A stretch of DNA of 64,000 nt from Aquirhabdus parva (GCF_003351745.1 NZ_CP031222.1:1718207-1782206), one strand, 5' to 3'; shown: positions 1 through 9,730, counted from the stretch's first letter. Numbers and translations are program-made. The notes: a model not told the origin generated them from the sequence alone.

Positions 1-1
1 T

Positions 2-214
2 ATCACCTCGAAAGCTGGTGATGAAGGCAAACTGTTTGGTTCTGTTGGCACACGTGACATCTCTGATGCACTCTCTGCTGCTGGTCATCCAGTTGAAAAA
101 GCTGAAGTTCGTTTACCAAATGGCGCATTGCGTCACACTGGTGAATTCCATGTTGCAATTCAAGTCCATCACGATGTGACGGCTGAAGTTTTGGTTACGA
201 TTATTGCTGAATAA
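2..214 (+). CDS. rplI: 50S ribosomal protein L9, C-terminal part (partial)
   Basis: The window opens inside this gene; 70 codons remain before a TAA. The translation contains the L9 C-terminal domain pattern [17 protein letters not shown] followed by a segment ending in [12 protein letters not shown], typical of the domain that contacts 23S rRNA at the base of the L1 stalk. The N-terminal rRNA-binding domain lies outside the window. In gammaproteobacteria rplI closes the rpsF-rpsR-rplI operon and dnaB often follows, as here. A strong hairpin terminator sits 26 bases after the stop, so dnaB is probably transcribed separately. Confidence 0.95.
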   Translation: MTSKAGDEGKLFGSVGTRDISDALSAAGHPVEKAEVRLPNGALRHTGEFHVAIQVHHDVTAEVLVTIIAE

Positions 215-240
215 TCGTTTCTGAACAGGCAATATGAACT

Positions 241-269
241 AAAAAAGCACGCGAAAGCGTGCTTTTTTT
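241..269 (+). terminator. Rho-independent terminator after rplI
   Basis: A perfect stem GCACGC / GCGTGC with a GAAA tetraloop is flanked by six A on the left and seven T on the right. It ends the ribosomal protein operon; the A/T symmetry would also let it work from the other strand. Confidence 0.93.
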
Positions 270-490
270 GTCTGGGTGAATACGATATTTAAAAAACAGA
301 AATAATGACTGGATGATATTGACCGCTGTCGCTTTATCTTCCTCATAAAATAACCATAAAAATGGTGACGTCAGTTTATTATGATTTTACTACTGCCCAC
401 GTCTGTCAATTAAGGTATCCTAAGCAACTCATTTTTTAGTTTGTTGTACCTGCTTCACGTTCCACTACACACTTAAGTACAGGTTTGATC

Positions 491-1984
491 ATGCCAGACG
501 CACCAGCTTCGCCAAATCGTGTCGCGACGCTATCGACTCACTCTGCAGAGAGTAATACCAAAGTCGCTCGTAAATCGAATAAAAAAAATGATGCTGAAAA
601 AAGCACTGAGTTGACGCGTGAATTACGTGTGCCACCGCATAGTATTCAGATGGAGCAAGCCGTACTTGCCGCACTCATGACGATCAGCGAATCATGGGAG
701 CAGGTCAGTGAAACCATTAATGAAAACTCATTTTATGCGATACGCCATCGTTTAATTTTTAAAGCTATTGGTCATTTGTCTACTGCCAATATGCCCTATG
801 ACGCGGTCATGGTCAGTGATTGGTTAAGTGGTCAACATCTGCTTGATGACATTGGTGGTGAAGAATATCTGATGCAGTTACTTGCTGAAAGCCCAGCGAG
901 TTTATTCAACCTCCCAGCTTATGCCGAAAAAGTCCGTGAACATGCAGTACTTCGCGATTTAATTGCTGTTGGTAATGAAGTTCTGCAAATTTCTTACGAC
1001 CCTAAAGGGCAGCCGGTCAGTGAAATTTTAGATGCCGTTGAAAGTAAGGTGTTTTCGATTAGTGAACAACATAATAATCGAACGGCTGAGAGTGGCCCTA
1101 AAGCCATCAATGCGGTATTGAAAACTGTACTGAACAAGGTTGAAGAGTTGCAAAATGCCGACAGCGCAATTACCGGTTTAACAACAGGTTTTGTTGAGCT
1201 AGACAATAAAACGTTAGGAATGCAAAAAGGCGATCTGATTATTGTCGCAGCACGTCCGAGTATGGGTAAAACCACATTTGCAATGAACTTGATCGAGAAT
1301 GTTTTGTTTGGTAGCGACCTTCCCGCTTTGGTGTTCTCCATGGAAATGCCTGCTGACTCCATTGCAGTACGTTTGCTCTCTTCGTTCGGTTCAATTGACC
1401 AGAGCCGCTTACGCTCAGGGCGCTTAGAAGAAGGTGATTGGGTCCGTTTAACCAGCACTATGAGTCAGTTACAAAGTAAACATTTATATATCGATGATTC
1501 TTCTGCACTACCACCCAATGAATTGCGTTCTCGAGCTAGACGTATTGCCAAGATGCACAATGGTAAAATTGGCGCAATTATGATCGACTATTTACAGCTC
1601 ATGAAAGTGCCAGGTATGGGCGATAACCGAGTTGGTGAGATTTCTGAAATCTCACGAAGCCTAAAAGCCCTAGCCAAAGAGATGAACTGTCCCGTCATAG
1701 CACTATCACAGTTAAACCGCTCTTTGGAAAATCGCCCCAACAAACGGCCGATCATGTCTGACCTTCGTGAGTCTGGCGCGATTGAGCAGGATGCTGACTT
1801 AATTATGTTTATTTACCGAGACGAGGTCTATAACAAAGAGTCTAAAGAGCAAGGTACAGCTGAAATCATTATTGGTAAACAACGTAATGGTCCGATTGGG
1901 ACCGTACGTCTTGCCTTTCAAGGACAATTTACGCGATTTACCAATTTGTCTCCTGAATATTATCGTCCAGAGGATGATGAATAA
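491..1984 (+). CDS. dnaB: Replicative DNA helicase DnaB
   Basis: Hexameric 5'-3' helicase that unwinds DNA at the replication fork and binds primase. The protein has an N-terminal domain (about residues 50-150) and a RecA-like C-terminal ATPase: Walker A ARPSMGKTT near residue 257, Walker B IMIDYLQL, and the ALSQLNR and DLRESGAIEQDAD motifs. Length (497 aa) is slightly over the E. coli protein because of a basic, Ser/Lys-rich N-terminal tail of about 45 residues. An in-frame TTG lies six bases upstream, but the ATG at 491 has AGG at 481-483 at proper spacing, so I start there. It lies between rplI and alr, the usual Acinetobacter order. Confidence 0.96.
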   Translation: MPDAPASPNRVATLSTHSAESNTKVARKSNKKNDAEKSTELTRELRVPPHSIQMEQAVLAALMTISESWEQVSETINENSFYAIRHRLIFKAIGHLSTANMPYDAVMVSDWLSGQHLLDDIGGEEYLMQLLAESPASLFNLPAYAEKVREHAVLRDLIAVGNEVLQISYDPKGQPVSEILDAVESKVFSISEQHNNRTAESGPKAINAVLKTVLNKVEELQNADSAITGLTTGFVELDNKTLGMQKGDLIIVAARPSMGKTTFAMNLIENVLFGSDLPALVFSMEMPADSIAVRLLSSFGSIDQSRLRSGRLEEGDWVRLTSTMSQLQSKHLYIDDSSALPPNELRSRARRIAKMHNGKIGAIMIDYLQLMKVPGMGDNRVGEISEISRSLKALAKEMNCPVIALSQLNRSLENRPNKRPIMSDLRESGAIEQDADLIMFIYRDEVYNKESKEQGTAEIIIGKQRNGPIGTVRLAFQGQFTRFTNLSPEYYRPEDDE

Positions 1985-2046
1985 GTTGACTCAAGCTGCA
2001 TCTGCTTGAGTGCGCTCAGTTAATTATAGATATAGGATTTTTTAAC

Positions 2047-3114
2047 ATGCGGGATGCCCGCGTTCTTTTAAACGCCAAAGCTTTAACTCACAATCTTCAC
2101 CGTGTTCGTGAATACGCCCCTCACAGTCATGTTTTAGCCATGGTCAAAGCGGATGCTTACGGACATGGTCTCGCATTCGCATTAAGTGCATTACAGGACG
2201 CTGATGCACTAGGCGTTGCATTTTTTCAGGAGGCACGGGATATTCGTGCACTGGGCAATACGCAGCCTATCGTAGTCATCGAAGGTGCTTTTAGCTTAGA
2301 AGAATGGATTGAGTCCTCAAAGATCGGTACCCAATGTGCGATTCATCAAGAGCGCCAGTTAGAGTGGGCACTTCAGCATATCATCCCTAATGCAACGATC
2401 TGGCTTAAAGTGAATACAGGGATGAATCGCCTCGGGTTAACACCAGAACAAACGATTACCGCAGCAGAACAATTACGTGCGGCCGGTTATCAGCTCATCC
2501 TAACCACTCACTTTGCCAATGCTGATGAGCCTGATCATCCGATCAATCAACAACAGATTGATACTTTTTTAACTCTAAAAGCCCAGCTTGAGCCAATCCA
2601 AGTTTCCATGTGCAATTCGGCAGCCATCATGCAATGGCCTGAGCTTCACTTGGATTGGGTGCGTCCGGGCATCATGCTGTATGGTAGCTCTCCTTTTGCT
2701 GATCACACCGCTCAACAATTGAATTTACAACCTGTGATGAGCCTAAAAACACGCTTGATCGCGATGCATCAGATTGCTGCAGGCGTGACAGTTGGCTATG
2801 GTGCACGCTACACCACGACACGGCCTACACACCTCGGTGTCGTTGCTATGGGTTATGGCGATGGTTATCCACGGGTTGTTGATCATGCACAGGTAAGTAT
2901 CAATGGCCAGCTGATTCCAATCATTGGCCGTATTAGTATGGATATGCTCACCGTAGATTTAACGGATCTATCGACTTCTCCGAATCTTGATGATGAGGTC
3001 GTGATGTGGGGGGGCGAGATCAGCGTGGACCAAATCGCAGCGGCCGCGGGGACCATTGGTTATGAGTTATTCACACGACTTTCCATGCGACCTGTGCGCT
3101 ACATCACGCAATAG
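2047..3114 (+). CDS. alr: Alanine racemase
   Basis: PLP enzyme that interconverts L- and D-alanine for peptidoglycan synthesis in the cytoplasm. The PLP lysine is in AMVKADAYGHG (residues about 31-41); the second catalytic base, a tyrosine, is in VGYGARYTT near residue 262; WVRPGIMLYG and GYGDGYPR are family signatures, and SMDMLTVDLT lies in the C-terminal beta domain. Length 355 aa is normal. The gene follows dnaB by 62 bases without an obvious terminator, so co-transcription with dnaB is possible. It could be the constitutive (alr) or catabolic (dadX) paralogue; the dnaB linkage favours alr. Confidence 0.95.
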   Translation: MRDARVLLNAKALTHNLHRVREYAPHSHVLAMVKADAYGHGLAFALSALQDADALGVAFFQEARDIRALGNTQPIVVIEGAFSLEEWIESSKIGTQCAIHQERQLEWALQHIIPNATIWLKVNTGMNRLGLTPEQTITAAEQLRAAGYQLILTTHFANADEPDHPINQQQIDTFLTLKAQLEPIQVSMCNSAAIMQWPELHLDWVRPGIMLYGSSPFADHTAQQLNLQPVMSLKTRLIAMHQIAAGVTVGYGARYTTTRPTHLGVVAMGYGDGYPRVVDHAQVSINGQLIPIIGRISMDMLTVDLTDLSTSPNLDDEVVMWGGEISVDQIAAAAGTIGYELFTRLSMRPVRYITQ

Positions 3115-3311
3115 GGTATTTCTACATGATGCATATCTATCGCGCATCCTACAAAAGACTGCTAAAATCAAGACAAATGGATACAGGCATTTAATCATGC
3201 GTTATAAAAGGAATTCTGCTCAGGATGAGCTGATGACTAGTTTTTATGCTTACAAAGATTCTTTAGCATTTGTGGCTAAACAAGATCAAAATTTTCAGGT
3301 TGGCTATTGAT

Positions 3312-4163
3312 ATGCGTATGATTAGTCAGATCATTCACTTTGCTTTGACTAAGGCTCTGCCGCTCAGTCTGCTCTTTCATATCCCACATGCTTCAGCTGC
3401 CAACCTTTATATTTTCAAAGACAAGGATGGTAATGCCTTGCTGACTAATGTGGTTGGTCGTGATAAAAAACCAAAGGGTGAACTCAGCCAATACAGTAGC
3501 CAAGTGAAGGTGACATGGTATCCAGATACTAACGTCCACGCCTATCGAAACTGGGGTGGTAGTGAAGCGTCGGTTCTCCCCAGCTATAGCCGCAACCGCA
3601 ATGCTTATGATGACCTGATTACCAATGCTGCAAGCACGTTTGGCGTGGATCAAGGCCTTGTTAAAGCCATCATGCATACCGAATCGGGGTTTAATCCCAG
3701 TGCGCGTTCACCTGTTGGTGCACAAGGTCTTATGCAGCTTATGCCTGCAACAGCGCGGCGCTTCTTTGTTAATGATTCTTTTGATCCTGCCCAAAATATT
3801 TCTGGTGGTGTGAAGTACTTAAATTTCCTGCTTAAACGTTATAATAATAATCACGAACTGGCGATTGCCGCATACAACGCTGGAGAAGGAAACGTCGATA
3901 AATACCATGGTATTCCGCCATTTCGGGAAACTCAGGATTATGTGAAACGCGTGATGAGCCGTTTTAATAACTTATACAGTAATGGCATTAAAGTAAGTGC
4001 GAGTTCTACTTCCTCAAATAACGGCAGTGAATCAAATTTAGGTGCGCGATCACGTCCTATTATTACCTATACGAATGCTGATGGCTCAGCCAGTGCAACG
4101 TTCACTCCGACCAGCCCTGCGAATACCAGCGCATTTGGTGCGTTGCGTAGCTCAGCAAATTAA
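3312..4163 (+). CDS. Exported lytic transglycosylase, SLT (GH23) family
   Basis: Cleaves the MurNAc-GlcNAc bond of peptidoglycan with 1,6-anhydro formation. From the ATG at 3312 the protein starts MRMISQIIHF and has a hydrophobic stretch ending near HASAA, a signal peptide. A short DUF4124-like segment (LYIFKDKDGNALLTNV) follows. The GH23 domain (about residues 100-215) carries catalytic Glu in HTESGFNP, then GAQGLMQLMPATA and AAYNAGEGNVDKY. The C-terminal ~60 residues are Ser/Asn/Thr-rich and low-complexity. A longer reading frame starts at 3270 but would bury the signal peptide. I cannot assign it to a named E. coli Slt/Mlt. Confidence 0.88.
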   Translation: MRMISQIIHFALTKALPLSLLFHIPHASAANLYIFKDKDGNALLTNVVGRDKKPKGELSQYSSQVKVTWYPDTNVHAYRNWGGSEASVLPSYSRNRNAYDDLITNAASTFGVDQGLVKAIMHTESGFNPSARSPVGAQGLMQLMPATARRFFVNDSFDPAQNISGGVKYLNFLLKRYNNNHELAIAAYNAGEGNVDKYHGIPPFRETQDYVKRVMSRFNNLYSNGIKVSASSTSSNNGSESNLGARSRPIITYTNADGSASATFTPTSPANTSAFGALRSSAN

Positions 4164-4166
4164 AAA

Positions 4167-4529
4167 ATGGCAATCAACCATATTACACGCGCCCAAGCAG
4201 CATGGCCTATTCTCATACGAACAGCTAGAAGAAGAGCGCGTATCAGTTATAGTGAACTGTGTGGTGCAATTGGTCTACATCCACGCGCTGCGACTCATTT
4301 ACTTAACGTAATCTATCAGTACTGCTTGATTTATGAGCTTCCCCCTATTGTTGCTTTGGCTGTGAGTAAATCGAGCCAGCTACCCGGTGTTGGCTATACA
4401 ATTACTGGTCGAGGAGGTTTTGATTACGAAGCCCTTTTAGAAGAGATCTATGATTTTGATTGGCCAGATCGAGTTCCTAATTTTGCATTAATTGACCCAA
4501 AGCGTAAAATAACTAAAAATATTGATTAA
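4167..4529 (+). CDS. Small protein with winged-helix / alkyltransferase-like DNA-binding look, unknown function
   Basis: 120 aa, starting three bases after the transglycosylase stop, so probably co-translated with it. I do not recognise a named gene. Residues 18-45 (ARRRARISYSELCGAIGL) resemble the start of the winged helix of O6-alkylguanine transferase-like proteins (YsELaxxiG), and a central segment (YELPPIVALAVSKSS, then LPGVGY) resembles a conserved family of small proteins sometimes seen near restriction or defence genes. There is no PCHR active-site motif, so it is not an active alkyltransferase. The acidic C-terminus contains DFDWPDRVPNF. Function is open; DNA binding is an inference. 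Confidence 0.7.
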   Translation: MAINHITRAQAAWPILIRTARRRARISYSELCGAIGLHPRAATHLLNVIYQYCLIYELPPIVALAVSKSSQLPGVGYTITGRGGFDYEALLEEIYDFDWPDRVPNFALIDPKRKITKNID

Positions 4530-4660
4530 CAAAAATATAGAAAATTTCAGCCCTTAGCACAGACTTGGCACAATAATATTCCCTGCAATTGGGTTATTCT
4601 TTCTTCAATTATTTTTTCTATTTCGTTCAGAAACCTTTTGAACTATTCGAGTTTCTTTTT

Positions 4661-5836
4661 ATGTTGCCACGCTCACGCCCACTGCGATTCGTCATCATCA
4701 CAGTCATAGTGCTTATCAGTATTGCCTTAGTGTGGTATGTGTTGAAGCCCCAAAATACAACTCCAGAATATATCACTGCCGCGGTAGTGACTGGAAATAT
4801 TGAGGACAATGTGCTGGCTTCAGGGACCTTGCAGGCAGCCCAGCAAGTCAGTGTCGGTGCACAAGTCTCTGGACAAGTGAAAAAACTATCGGTCAAACTC
4901 GGCGACGATGTTAAAAAAGGGCAATTGATTGCACAAATTGATTCGACTACTCAACAAATTACACTTAAAAATAATCAAGCTGCAGTGGCAAATTTAGAAG
5001 CGCAGAAACTGGTGAATCAAGCCAATCTTGAACTTGCTCAAGTGCAGGCAGATCGCATGAAGGTCTTGCTGCATGATCAGGCTGTATCTAAAACAGAAGC
5101 CGATACCGCTACATCAACTTTAAAAGTCTCTAAGGCGAATATCGCGGCGATTGATGCTCAAATTGAGCAAGCCCAACTTCAGGTGAATAATGCGCAGGAG
5201 TATCTGGGCTACACCCGAATAACGGCGCCTATGGATGGGACTGTTGTTGCCATCGTCACTGAACAAGGGCAGACCGTAAACGCCAATCAAACGGCACCCA
5301 CCATTATCAAGCTTGCAAAGCTTGATACATTGACTGTCCGTGCGCAAATTTCTGAAGCGGATGTTGTCAAAGTTAAATCAGGACAAACCGTTTATTTTAC
5401 GATTTTAGGGAATCCTGATAAACGATACTATGCAAAGCTGCGGAGTATCGAGCCTGCACCCGAGTCAATTGCAACAGATACAACTACATCGAGCTCAAGC
5501 ACTACAGCGGTTTATTACATCGGTTTATTTGATGTGCCGAACCCTGATGGCGAATTAAGAATCAAGATGACTGCTCAAGTTTATATTGTAGTGGCAGATG
5601 CAAAAAATGCCCTCCTTATACCTTCTGCGGCATTAGAAAAGGCGGCCGATGGGACACAAAGCGTTCGAATCTTAGATGCGACTGGGCAAGCGCAAAAACG
5701 TACGGTCAAAATTGGTCTAAATAATCGTGTCAATGCACAAGTTCTATCTGGCCTTAAAGCAGGGGAAAAAGTAATTATCGGGAATGCTTCTGATACTACG
5801 GATGCAAAAAAAGCAAAACGTGATCGGGAAATGTAA
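4661..5836 (+). CDS. macA: Macrolide efflux periplasmic adaptor MacA
   Basis: Membrane fusion protein of a MacAB-TolC tripartite pump. Starting at the ATG at 4661, residues 6-25 (PLRFVIITVIVLISIALVWY) form one N-terminal membrane anchor. Then come a split biotinyl-lipoyl domain (VSVGAQVSGQVKKL and YTRITAPMDGTVV), a long coiled-coil hairpin between them (about residues 95-180) and a beta-barrel/membrane-proximal region. Length 391 aa fits MacA. The longest frame begins at a TTG at 4589 but adds a Phe-rich stretch and is unlikely. It is three bases upstream of macB. No outer-membrane TolC gene is in the window. Confidence 0.92.
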   Translation: MLPRSRPLRFVIITVIVLISIALVWYVLKPQNTTPEYITAAVVTGNIEDNVLASGTLQAAQQVSVGAQVSGQVKKLSVKLGDDVKKGQLIAQIDSTTQQITLKNNQAAVANLEAQKLVNQANLELAQVQADRMKVLLHDQAVSKTEADTATSTLKVSKANIAAIDAQIEQAQLQVNNAQEYLGYTRITAPMDGTVVAIVTEQGQTVNANQTAPTIIKLAKLDTLTVRAQISEADVVKVKSGQTVYFTILGNPDKRYYAKLRSIEPAPESIATDTTTSSSSTTAVYYIGLFDVPNPDGELRIKMTAQVYIVVADAKNALLIPSAALEKAADGTQSVRILDATGQAQKRTVKIGLNNRVNAQVLSGLKAGEKVIIGNASDTTDAKKAKRDREM

Positions 5837-5839
5837 ATT

Positions 5840-7867
5840 ATGAATTTTCCGGTTCTCACTACTGATAATATAGAACATGTAACAAATCCAAAATTAAAAC
5901 CATTGTTACAAGTAACAAATCTTGTTCGGGAATTCCCCGCGGGTGAGAGCGTTGTGCGTGTTTTAGATGATGTCAACCTGAGCATCTATGCAGGTGAAAT
6001 GGTTGCTATTATCGGACAGTCGGGTTCGGGGAAATCTACCCTTATGAACATTTTAGGGTGTTTGGATCGGCCAAGTGCGGGTAGCTATCGCGTTAAGTCT
6101 CAGGAAACAAGGAGTTTAGAACCTGATGATTTAGCTCAGCTACGTCGGCTTAATTTTGGATTCATTTTCCAACGTTATCATCTTTTAGGTGATTTAAGTG
6201 CACTGGGTAATGTCGAGGTTCCTGCTATCTATGCAGGACTCAGTGGTCAGAAAAGACATGAACGTGCAAGCATGTTACTGAAACGTTTAGGACTCGAACA
6301 ACGTCTTCACAACCGACCCAGTCAGCTTTCTGGAGGTCAACAACAACGTGTCAGTATAGCTCGAGCACTCATGAATGGTGGTGATGTCATTCTAGCAGAC
6401 GAACCGACAGGTGCACTGGATCGACACAGTGGCGTTGAGGTGATGAATATCTTGCGGGAGTTAAATAGCGAAGGTCATACCGTTATTATTGTGACCCATG
6501 ATCCCAATATTGCTTCACAAACGGGTCGAATTATTGAAATCAGTGATGGTCGAATTATCTCTGATCGACCTAATACCCCCACGCCCCCACTCGATCAAAA
6601 AAAATCCTTAGTACGACCATCCATTTCAGACCGATCTTCTTTTAATGCGTTATTTGGTCGGTTGACTGAAGCATTTCGTATGGCGCTTCTTGCCATGAAT
6701 GCACATCGTATGCGCACTTTTCTGACGATGCTCGGGATTATTATCGGGATTGCATCGGTAGTTTCTGTTGTTGCTTTGGGTAATGGCTCCCAAAAACAGA
6801 TTCTGAGCAACATCAGTGGACTGGGTACCAATACGATTAGTATTTACTCCGGTAAAGACTTTGGTGATATGCAGAGCAGCAAAATTCAAACATTGCGAGC
6901 CAGCGATGCTGCTGCCCTGGCCGATCAGCCCTATATTGATAGCGTGAGCCCTATTGTTAATAGCGCTGGAACACTTCGCTTCCGTAATGTTGAGTCCAAA
7001 GCGACCATAAATGGTGTCGGAGAAAGTTATTTTAGAGTCGATGGATTAACAATTGCGCAGGGCCAAAGTTTTGACAGCAATGGGGTTCGTGAACAGAATC
7101 AAGACGTAGTAATTGATCCGAATACACGAAAAGCCTTGTTTGGTGCAGAAGGAACTCCTGGAAGCATAAATCCCATCGGTCAGGTCATCTTACTCAATAA
7201 TTTACCGAGCAGAGTCATTGGTGTCACGGCACCTCAAGATAGCGTATTTGGAAAAAGTGACCGACTGAATGTCTGGCTCCCCTATAGTACGGTCATGAGC
7301 CGTATCTCTGGACAAGGATACTTAAGTGGTATCGTTGTTCGTTTAAAAGATAGCACACCCAGCAGTGCGGCTGAGGCTGCCATTACGACGTTATTGACAC
7401 TAAGACATGGTGCCGAAGATACATTTACTCAAAGTAGTGACTCGATACGAACCATGATAAAGAAAACAACGTCGACAATGACGCTCTTGGTCTCTGCAAT
7501 TGCCTTGATTTCATTGATGGTTGGAGGAATTGGGGTCATGAACATTATGCTGGTCTCTGTGACTGAGCGTACTCAAGAGATTGGCGTACGCATGGCAGTT
7601 GGTGCGAGACAAAGTGATATTCTGCAACAATTTCTGATTGAAGCCGTCCTAGTCTGTTTAGTCGGTGGGCTATTAGGTATTGGTATTGCCTTATTAGTAG
7701 GTGCTGTCTTTAGCCACTTTGCAGCAGGGACGTTGCAAATGAGTTTTTCTACAGTCTCGATGGTGGGTGCATGCGTTTCTTCATCACTCATCGGTATTGT
7801 TTTTGGTTTTGTACCGGCTCGCAACGCCGCACGCTTAGATCCTGTTGTGGCATTAGCGCGGGAGTAG
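5840..7867 (+). CDS. macB: Macrolide export ATP-binding/permease MacB
   Basis: Inner-membrane ABC exporter that powers efflux of macrolides, lipopeptides or enterotoxin-like substrates through MacA and TolC. The ATPase domain (about residues 20-245) has Walker [10 protein letters not shown] at 59-67, signature LSGGQQQR and Walker B with DEPTGALD. The permease half has one membrane helix near residues 285-310 ([21 protein letters not shown]), a large periplasmic domain, and three helices at the C-terminus (from about 545), the MacB topology. 675 aa against 648 in E. coli. It ends 11 bases from the convergent 7879-9117 gene. Confidence 0.95.
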   Translation: MNFPVLTTDNIEHVTNPKLKPLLQVTNLVREFPAGESVVRVLDDVNLSIYAGEMVAIIGQSGSGKSTLMNILGCLDRPSAGSYRVKSQETRSLEPDDLAQLRRLNFGFIFQRYHLLGDLSALGNVEVPAIYAGLSGQKRHERASMLLKRLGLEQRLHNRPSQLSGGQQQRVSIARALMNGGDVILADEPTGALDRHSGVEVMNILRELNSEGHTVIIVTHDPNIASQTGRIIEISDGRIISDRPNTPTPPLDQKKSLVRPSISDRSSFNALFGRLTEAFRMALLAMNAHRMRTFLTMLGIIIGIASVVSVVALGNGSQKQILSNISGLGTNTISIYSGKDFGDMQSSKIQTLRASDAAALADQPYIDSVSPIVNSAGTLRFRNVESKATINGVGESYFRVDGLTIAQGQSFDSNGVREQNQDVVIDPNTRKALFGAEGTPGSINPIGQVILLNNLPSRVIGVTAPQDSVFGKSDRLNVWLPYSTVMSRISGQGYLSGIVVRLKDSTPSSAAEAAITTLLTLRHGAEDTFTQSSDSIRTMIKKTTSTMTLLVSAIALISLMVGGIGVMNIMLVSVTERTQEIGVRMAVGARQSDILQQFLIEAVLVCLVGGLLGIGIALLVGAVFSHFAAGTLQMSFSTVSMVGACVSSSLIGIVFGFVPARNAARLDPVVALARE

Positions 7868-7878
7868 GTTAAAAACCA

Positions 7879-9117
7879 CTATGCTGGATTTGGATAAATT
7901 TCAGAGCAAACCGTTGCAATGGGTAGATATTTTGTCCAGCGATTACGAATGTAACTCATCCCTTCATAATAGGCTTCGGGAACTTCTGAGCTTCCTAAGC
8001 TATTATGAAAACATAAAGCCTCGATCACTACAGTCTCTTTCCCCTGCTCTAAGAGTCGATAAGGAATGTCTGTGCCGTAGAGATGCCACCCTAGTTCTGC
8101 AGCGCTACCCACATAGTCTTGTTTAAAAAAACCAAATAAGAACTCATCAAGCGTACTGACAACACTGGGAGATACTCCTCCTTTTAACAGCTTATGTCGA
8201 TCGGCAACTATGCCTGTTGCATAATTTTGATCTCCATTAAAACCTGCGCCATATAAACCAAATAATGAAGCATTTACAAACTTCTGCTTGGCATTAATGA
8301 CATGTTGGCAAAATGTTGCGTCCCACGAGTGTGGTAAATAGACATCTTGATGAGCGTAAACGACAAAATCGTGCTGTGCATAGGAGATCCCAATTTCCAA
8401 TGCCTCGGCTGCACTATTGGCTGTCACAGGGATGATTTGATGAAGATGTCCATCATGGAAAATGGGGGACTTTAAAAAATTGTCCATCATTACTCGTTGA
8501 TCATTCATTGGGACGATGAAAGATATTGGAAAAATGGCCATCTTAGACATTGCATAATAGGGGTTGATAATGGCTTTAAAGACGTATTGACTCGTCGATA
8601 AAAATAGTTTGCTTCGTTCATCATCCAAATTTAAGGAGGTCAATAATGGTTTCATAGCCTGAAAGCTTGCTTCAGGTATTGGTGGATCGAGTAAAAAAAG
8701 AGGAATAGTTGGCTCATACCCTGTATCTAAGAGCAATTTAATAAAACTGGCATAGGTATGTAAATACTGGTTTCTCTGGATATCACCAACCAGCAAATTA
8801 TTCAGTTCCAACCAGTGTTGGGCATTCGGAACGCTGAATAAGATACAGCCATCTGGTTTTAATAATTCCCGCAGTCTGATCAATGTATTAAAGGGTGACC
8901 GAGATAACGGCATGATGTCATCACAGCAAATGCAATCAAAAAGTTTACCCGGAGGGAGTCCTACACCTTTTTGAAGATTACCAATAGAGTCAATGCTTAC
9001 ATGCCAAAGATTATAGACCCTCTCACTTTCTTCAAGCAGAGCCGAGAGTGTATTTGTATGTACTTCAAGAAAATCAACTGCACTATTGGGGATTTGCGCT
9101 ACGAAATTCATATCCAT
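7879..9117 (-). CDS. Degenerate methyltransferase-like domain fused to a family-2-type glycosyltransferase-like domain
   Basis: 412 aa, not a gene I can name. Residues about 10-140 look like a class I SAM methyltransferase: FDCICCDDIMPLSRSP, LRELLKPDGCILFSVPNAQHW and a later segment match the second half of that fold. Where the SAM-binding glycine motif should be, the sequence reads DFLEVHTNTLSALLEES, without any GxGxG. Residues about 195-400 look like a nucleotide-sugar transferase: ANSAAEALEIGISYAQHDFVVYAHQDVYLP resembles the HQDV motif of the STELLO-like/Glyco_tranf_2_5 group, and AGFNGDQNYATGIV follows. Start at 9117 has GAGG at good spacing. Likely role is surface polysaccharide or glycan modification (inference). 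Confidence 0.75.
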   Translation of the reverse strand: MDMNFVAQIPNSAVDFLEVHTNTLSALLEESERVYNLWHVSIDSIGNLQKGVGLPPGKLFDCICCDDIMPLSRSPFNTLIRLRELLKPDGCILFSVPNAQHWLELNNLLVGDIQRNQYLHTYASFIKLLLDTGYEPTIPLFLLDPPIPEASFQAMKPLLTSLNLDDERSKLFLSTSQYVFKAIINPYYAMSKMAIFPISFIVPMNDQRVMMDNFLKSPIFHDGHLHQIIPVTANSAAEALEIGISYAQHDFVVYAHQDVYLPHSWDATFCQHVINAKQKFVNASLFGLYGAGFNGDQNYATGIVADRHKLLKGGVSPSVVSTLDEFLFGFFKQDYVGSAAELGWHLYGTDIPYRLLEQGKETVVIEALCFHNSLGSSEVPEAYYEGMSYIRNRWTKYLPIATVCSEIYPNPA

Positions 9118-9157
9118 ATGATAGACCTCGGTTTTTATATAAAATAATTTATAGGGG

Positions 9158-9730
9158 TCAAATCACTCTTTTACGTTTACCCACACCAAACTTAGGCAGC
9201 ATCCAATGCATAAATGCAGTCAGTATAGCCACAATCACAACGACCCAAATCACCCATGTTGAGAGTCCAAACCGCACTGGATAGAGTACATAAAAAGCCG
9301 ATAGGCCAATGCTATTACAAGCTAAAATTAAAATCGCACAGGCATAGTCATGAAAACGTCTGGCATGAGCTGAATTGATCATCCATTCGATATCTGAGTT
9401 ATAGCTCGGTAAAGTTAAGTGAGCGTCATTGAGTTGCTCTAGTTGCGCTAAATAGGCACGAATATTGGCAATAATCAACTCGTACTTATAATTTAAGAAG
9501 GCAAAGCTTGCTGAAGCAACCGGAAAACCCAGCAAAATCCACTCAATATGAGCATTATCCAGACCCGATGCACTATGGGATGCAATCAGCGCGGCAAGTA
9601 ACCCAACAAAAAAACTGATAAAAATGGTGAGCGCTTGTTGACGCTGGGAAGTACGTGCATTTAACTCGTTATAGGCCGAAATATAGCGATAGTTTGAAGT
9701 GACGTATTCATTCTCGAAACGATGGGTCAT
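9158..9730 (-). CDS. Four-helix integral membrane protein, unknown function
   Basis: 190 aa with an initial soluble stretch rich in Tyr, Asn, Arg and Gln (about residues 1-30), then hydrophobic segments near 33-52, 62-80, 133-152 and 160-180. A soluble, charged loop (about 85-130) lies between helix pairs. The C-terminus ends in a basic KRKR tail, suggesting a cytoplasmic end. I see no enzyme motif. The N-terminal layout (soluble helix followed by paired helices) recalls SLATT/DUF4231-type proteins, but I cannot support that assignment. AAGG upstream of the ATG supports the start. It precedes the glycosyltransferase-like gene by 40 bases on the same strand, suggesting a pair. Confidence 0.72.
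   Translation of the reverse strand: MTHRFENEYVTSNYRYISAYNELNARTSQRQQALTIFISFFVGLLAALIASHSASGLDNAHIEWILLGFPVASASFAFLNYKYELIIANIRAYLAQLEQLNDAHLTLPSYNSDIEWMINSAHARRFHDYACAILILACNSIGLSAFYVLYPVRFGLSTWVIWVVVIVAILTAFMHWMLPKFGVGKRKRVI

Noticed and set aside
994-1458. 154-codon minus-strand frame opposite dnaB
   Set aside because: It lies wholly within the conserved ATPase gene, has no family motif and no credible ribosome binding site; an antisense shadow of dnaB codon use.
3198-3310. 37-codon plus-strand frame between alr and the transglycosylase
   Set aside because: It has no recognisable motif and no convincing ribosome binding site. Possible leader peptide, but nothing in the sequence supports translation.
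5581-5985. 134-codon minus-strand frame across the macA-macB junction
   Set aside because: Opposite two clearly real genes; composition is that of a complement frame and no domain is visible.
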